From Sipunculus nudus (lineage: Eukaryota > Annelida > Sipuncula > Golfingiida > Sipunculidae): a DNA stretch of 64,000 nt. The notes below the pieces were generated by a model. The model had not been told where the DNA came from. It saw only the letters and a list, made by a program, of their open reading frames with translations, and made no database searches. The first letter of the stretch is position 1; each line of letters begins with the position of its first letter. Positions 62,256 through 64,000 of this stretch are shown here, piece by piece. A program made the position numbers and the translations under genes. The stretch covers positions 6,635,464 through 6,699,463 of the forward strand of contig CM049320.1 of NCBI GenBank assembly GCA_026874595.1. Direction: 5' to 3'.

Positions 62256-62465
62256 TTGAAGGATGCGACACTGGTATGGGATACATCTATGTATCGTTTT
62301 CAGGAATCTCCTGTTTCCGGCTTCAAGTATAGGAAAAGAACAACTGGAAAGATACAAACAGTTGGTGTAACCAGGAGTGATCTGGTTTCCATAGAAACGA
62401 AGAAGGAGCAGGAACATCTGGCTGGCGTCATCAGGCGCAACTCATGTCTCTATCCGACTGCTTAA
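62256..62465 (+). pseudogene. Decayed C-type lectin domain exon (unit 3)
   Basis: Copy of 20432-20641 with the same frame breaks and one P to V replacement (ESPVSGFKYR). Confidence 0.55.
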
Positions 62466-62531
62466 TAATATGAATTATAATAATAATAAGAAGAATAAAG
62501 TTATTATAATTATAGTCATTACATAATAAAA

Positions 62532-62586
<55 letters not shown>

Positions 62587-62896
62587 TTTAAACGTATGCA
62601 GAATAATTTTCACAGTAGCTTTTAGATAAAATCACGGAAAATGTTTGAAGTATAATACCCCGGAAAATTTTATTGTTAACAATGTCTAAATTAATGTTTA
62701 CTTTATCATACAGTCGCTTGTCTTAATGAAAATATAACCTTTTATTTTGTAACAACTTATTTGAGCTTGAATTGTATAAAATAGTATACTTTGAAATAAA
62801 ATGTTTTGCCATGTTATTTTTCGTGTAATGCTTGCTTGTTAGTTAGTGTTGTTTTAAGAGGCTTAGAGCAAGAACAAATATTGGGTTTGTGGACAG

Positions 62897-63103
62897 GTGG
62901 AACGTGAAATATTCCATGGACCTGGGGCAGTACTCACAGAGAACTTAATACACACACTAGCTGAACAATTACAGAAACTTTCTGGCGATGCAGACCAAAC
63001 TTCTTGTCCTTGTAAGCAGAAGATTTTATTCGCGCGCGACGATCGTGAACACGGAATCTTCTTATTGACTCATCTTCGAGTCCGAAACATGCGAGACCTG
63101 TGA
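62897..63103 (+). CDS. Possible terminal exon, 69 codons, unknown (unit 3)
   Basis: Copy of 45817-46023 with two replacements (L to I in TENLIHTLAE, H to R in RDDREHG) and an open frame. Confidence 0.35.
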   Translation: MEREIFHGPGAVLTENLIHTLAEQLQKLSGDADQTSCPCKQKILFARDDREHGIFLLTHLRVRNMRDL

Positions 63104-64000
63104 TCTAATATTCTAAATCTGAGGCTTCATTCACACGTTTATTTTACACCTATTATATTGCGCTTTTAATTCGAATAGTGAAGTTACCTTCAAGGATAAG
63201 AAATTATGATTCTTCTTAATATGTTTAAAAAGTCTCTCTGGAAGAATAAAATTTTGCGCTGTTTACACGTAGGCTCCTCATGTTATTATTTTTGCATACT
63301 TATTTTTTTTATTGTATTGTAAACCTTTAGACAAGATAATTGATTTCTTGTAAGTGTCAACATAAAGGTTAAATAAAAACACTGCATTGATGAAACGCTT
63401 TCAGTTTATTTGTTGTGGTAATCCAAGGTCTGTGATGTCCTCTTTGGAACAAATGCACGGTTTTGTGATGTCCTCTTTGGAACAAGTGCACGGTTTTGAA
63501 ATGATGCCCTCAGCATTTGAAAAATAATGTTATGGAGAGCAAATGCGTGTTCTCTGCCCCTTTAAATTATATGTAACGGGATCAGATTGCCTTCAAAGTG
63601 TAAACAGAGAAAAAAACATGTATTTATTGTTTTAATCACATACTATTACATAGACGTAAATGTACCGCTAGTGCGTGAGAACGTGTAATTTATGCAGAAA
63701 TATATGTTTAATTCAGGACTGGCTTAAAAGTAAATCTGATTTTGATCTCATCAAGACAGCCATTGGGTGCTCTTCCTTTATATTATTTTAAGGTGAGCAG
63801 CAACAGAAAATAAAGCTCGAATGTGAACGGTCGGGTGTCATTACTATATTAAACAAGTAACAGGTTGTTTTTGCAAAACGAAAAGAGAGATATGTCTCCC
63901 CTCCCTATGAGCCTCCCGTCCCTAAAGGGGAAAATCCGGACTAAGTCAGAGTATTCACAAATTATTTCAATTTCGACTGATTTTACCTTGAAGATGAAGG

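Larger units (their letters stand above)
47706..64000 (+). repeat. Large tandem unit 3 (cut by window end)
   Basis: Third collinear unit, running off the window. Its 123-bp array is reduced to two copies. It carries a private 60-bp tandem duplication at about 49885-50004 and a private 27-bp deletion near 62011. Single-base differences show that it is unit-2-like up to about 55.2 kb, unit-1-like to about 60.9 kb, and unit-2-like again to the end. Confidence 0.9.

Overview
The window looks like non-coding-rich animal (metazoan) DNA. It is AT-rich, holds many microsatellites and minisatellites, carries Penelope-like retroelement remnants, and shows only short exon-like islands with splice and polyadenylation signals. 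There are no operons, no bacterial-type genes, and no rRNA or tRNA genes that I could recognise. The strings of GGACGGACAGA-type sequence and the style of the repeats recall bivalve molluscs, but assigning the phylum is inference only.

Layout. Positions 1-5345 are single-copy flank: AT-rich DNA, a GC-rich island (about 497-860), a decayed Penelope-like element enclosed by 138-bp inverted repeats (1179-2368), a 98-bp minisatellite (about 3050-3455) and several (TA)n tracts. From 5408 to the end the window consists of tandem copies of one large unit. Unit 1 is 5408-22885, followed by an extra 5.2-kb partial copy. Unit 2 is 28118-47705. Unit 3 runs from 47706 past the end of the window. In order, each unit carries: a spacer; an array of a 123-bp repeat (24, 23 and 2 copies); an AGGTCA-rich stretch; a minus-strand 193-bp exon (lost from unit 1); a long spacer with several weak exon candidates; and a segment with a decayed C-type-lectin exon, a second plus-strand exon candidate and a minus-strand terminal exon.

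Best-supported coding islands. (a) A 132-bp minus-strand terminal exon (22485-22616 and its copies) has an acceptor, a stop and an AATAAA signal. A decayed plus-strand relative of exactly the same length lies at 11455-11586 and its copies. (b) A 193-bp minus-strand internal exon lies at 34401-34593 and 51467-51659. In each unit the 123-bp array lies between (b) and the nearest downstream (a) on the minus strand, so the array may be intronic. I recognise neither protein family. Joining (b) directly to (a) does not keep the reading frame, so at least one exon is missing from the model.

Recent history visible in the sequence. The duplications are young. The 5.2-kb tandem copy differs from its source at only a handful of sites and joins at a 3-bp microhomology, so it could also be an assembly artefact. 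Unit 3 is a mosaic: unit-2-like at its left and right ends and unit-1-like in the middle. Units differ by large deletions (1.9 kb, 0.34 kb, 0.16 kb, 65 bp) and one 107-bp insertion. The long ORFs of 859 and 516 codons are a by-product of a 123-bp repeat (divisible by three) and are not evidence of a protein.
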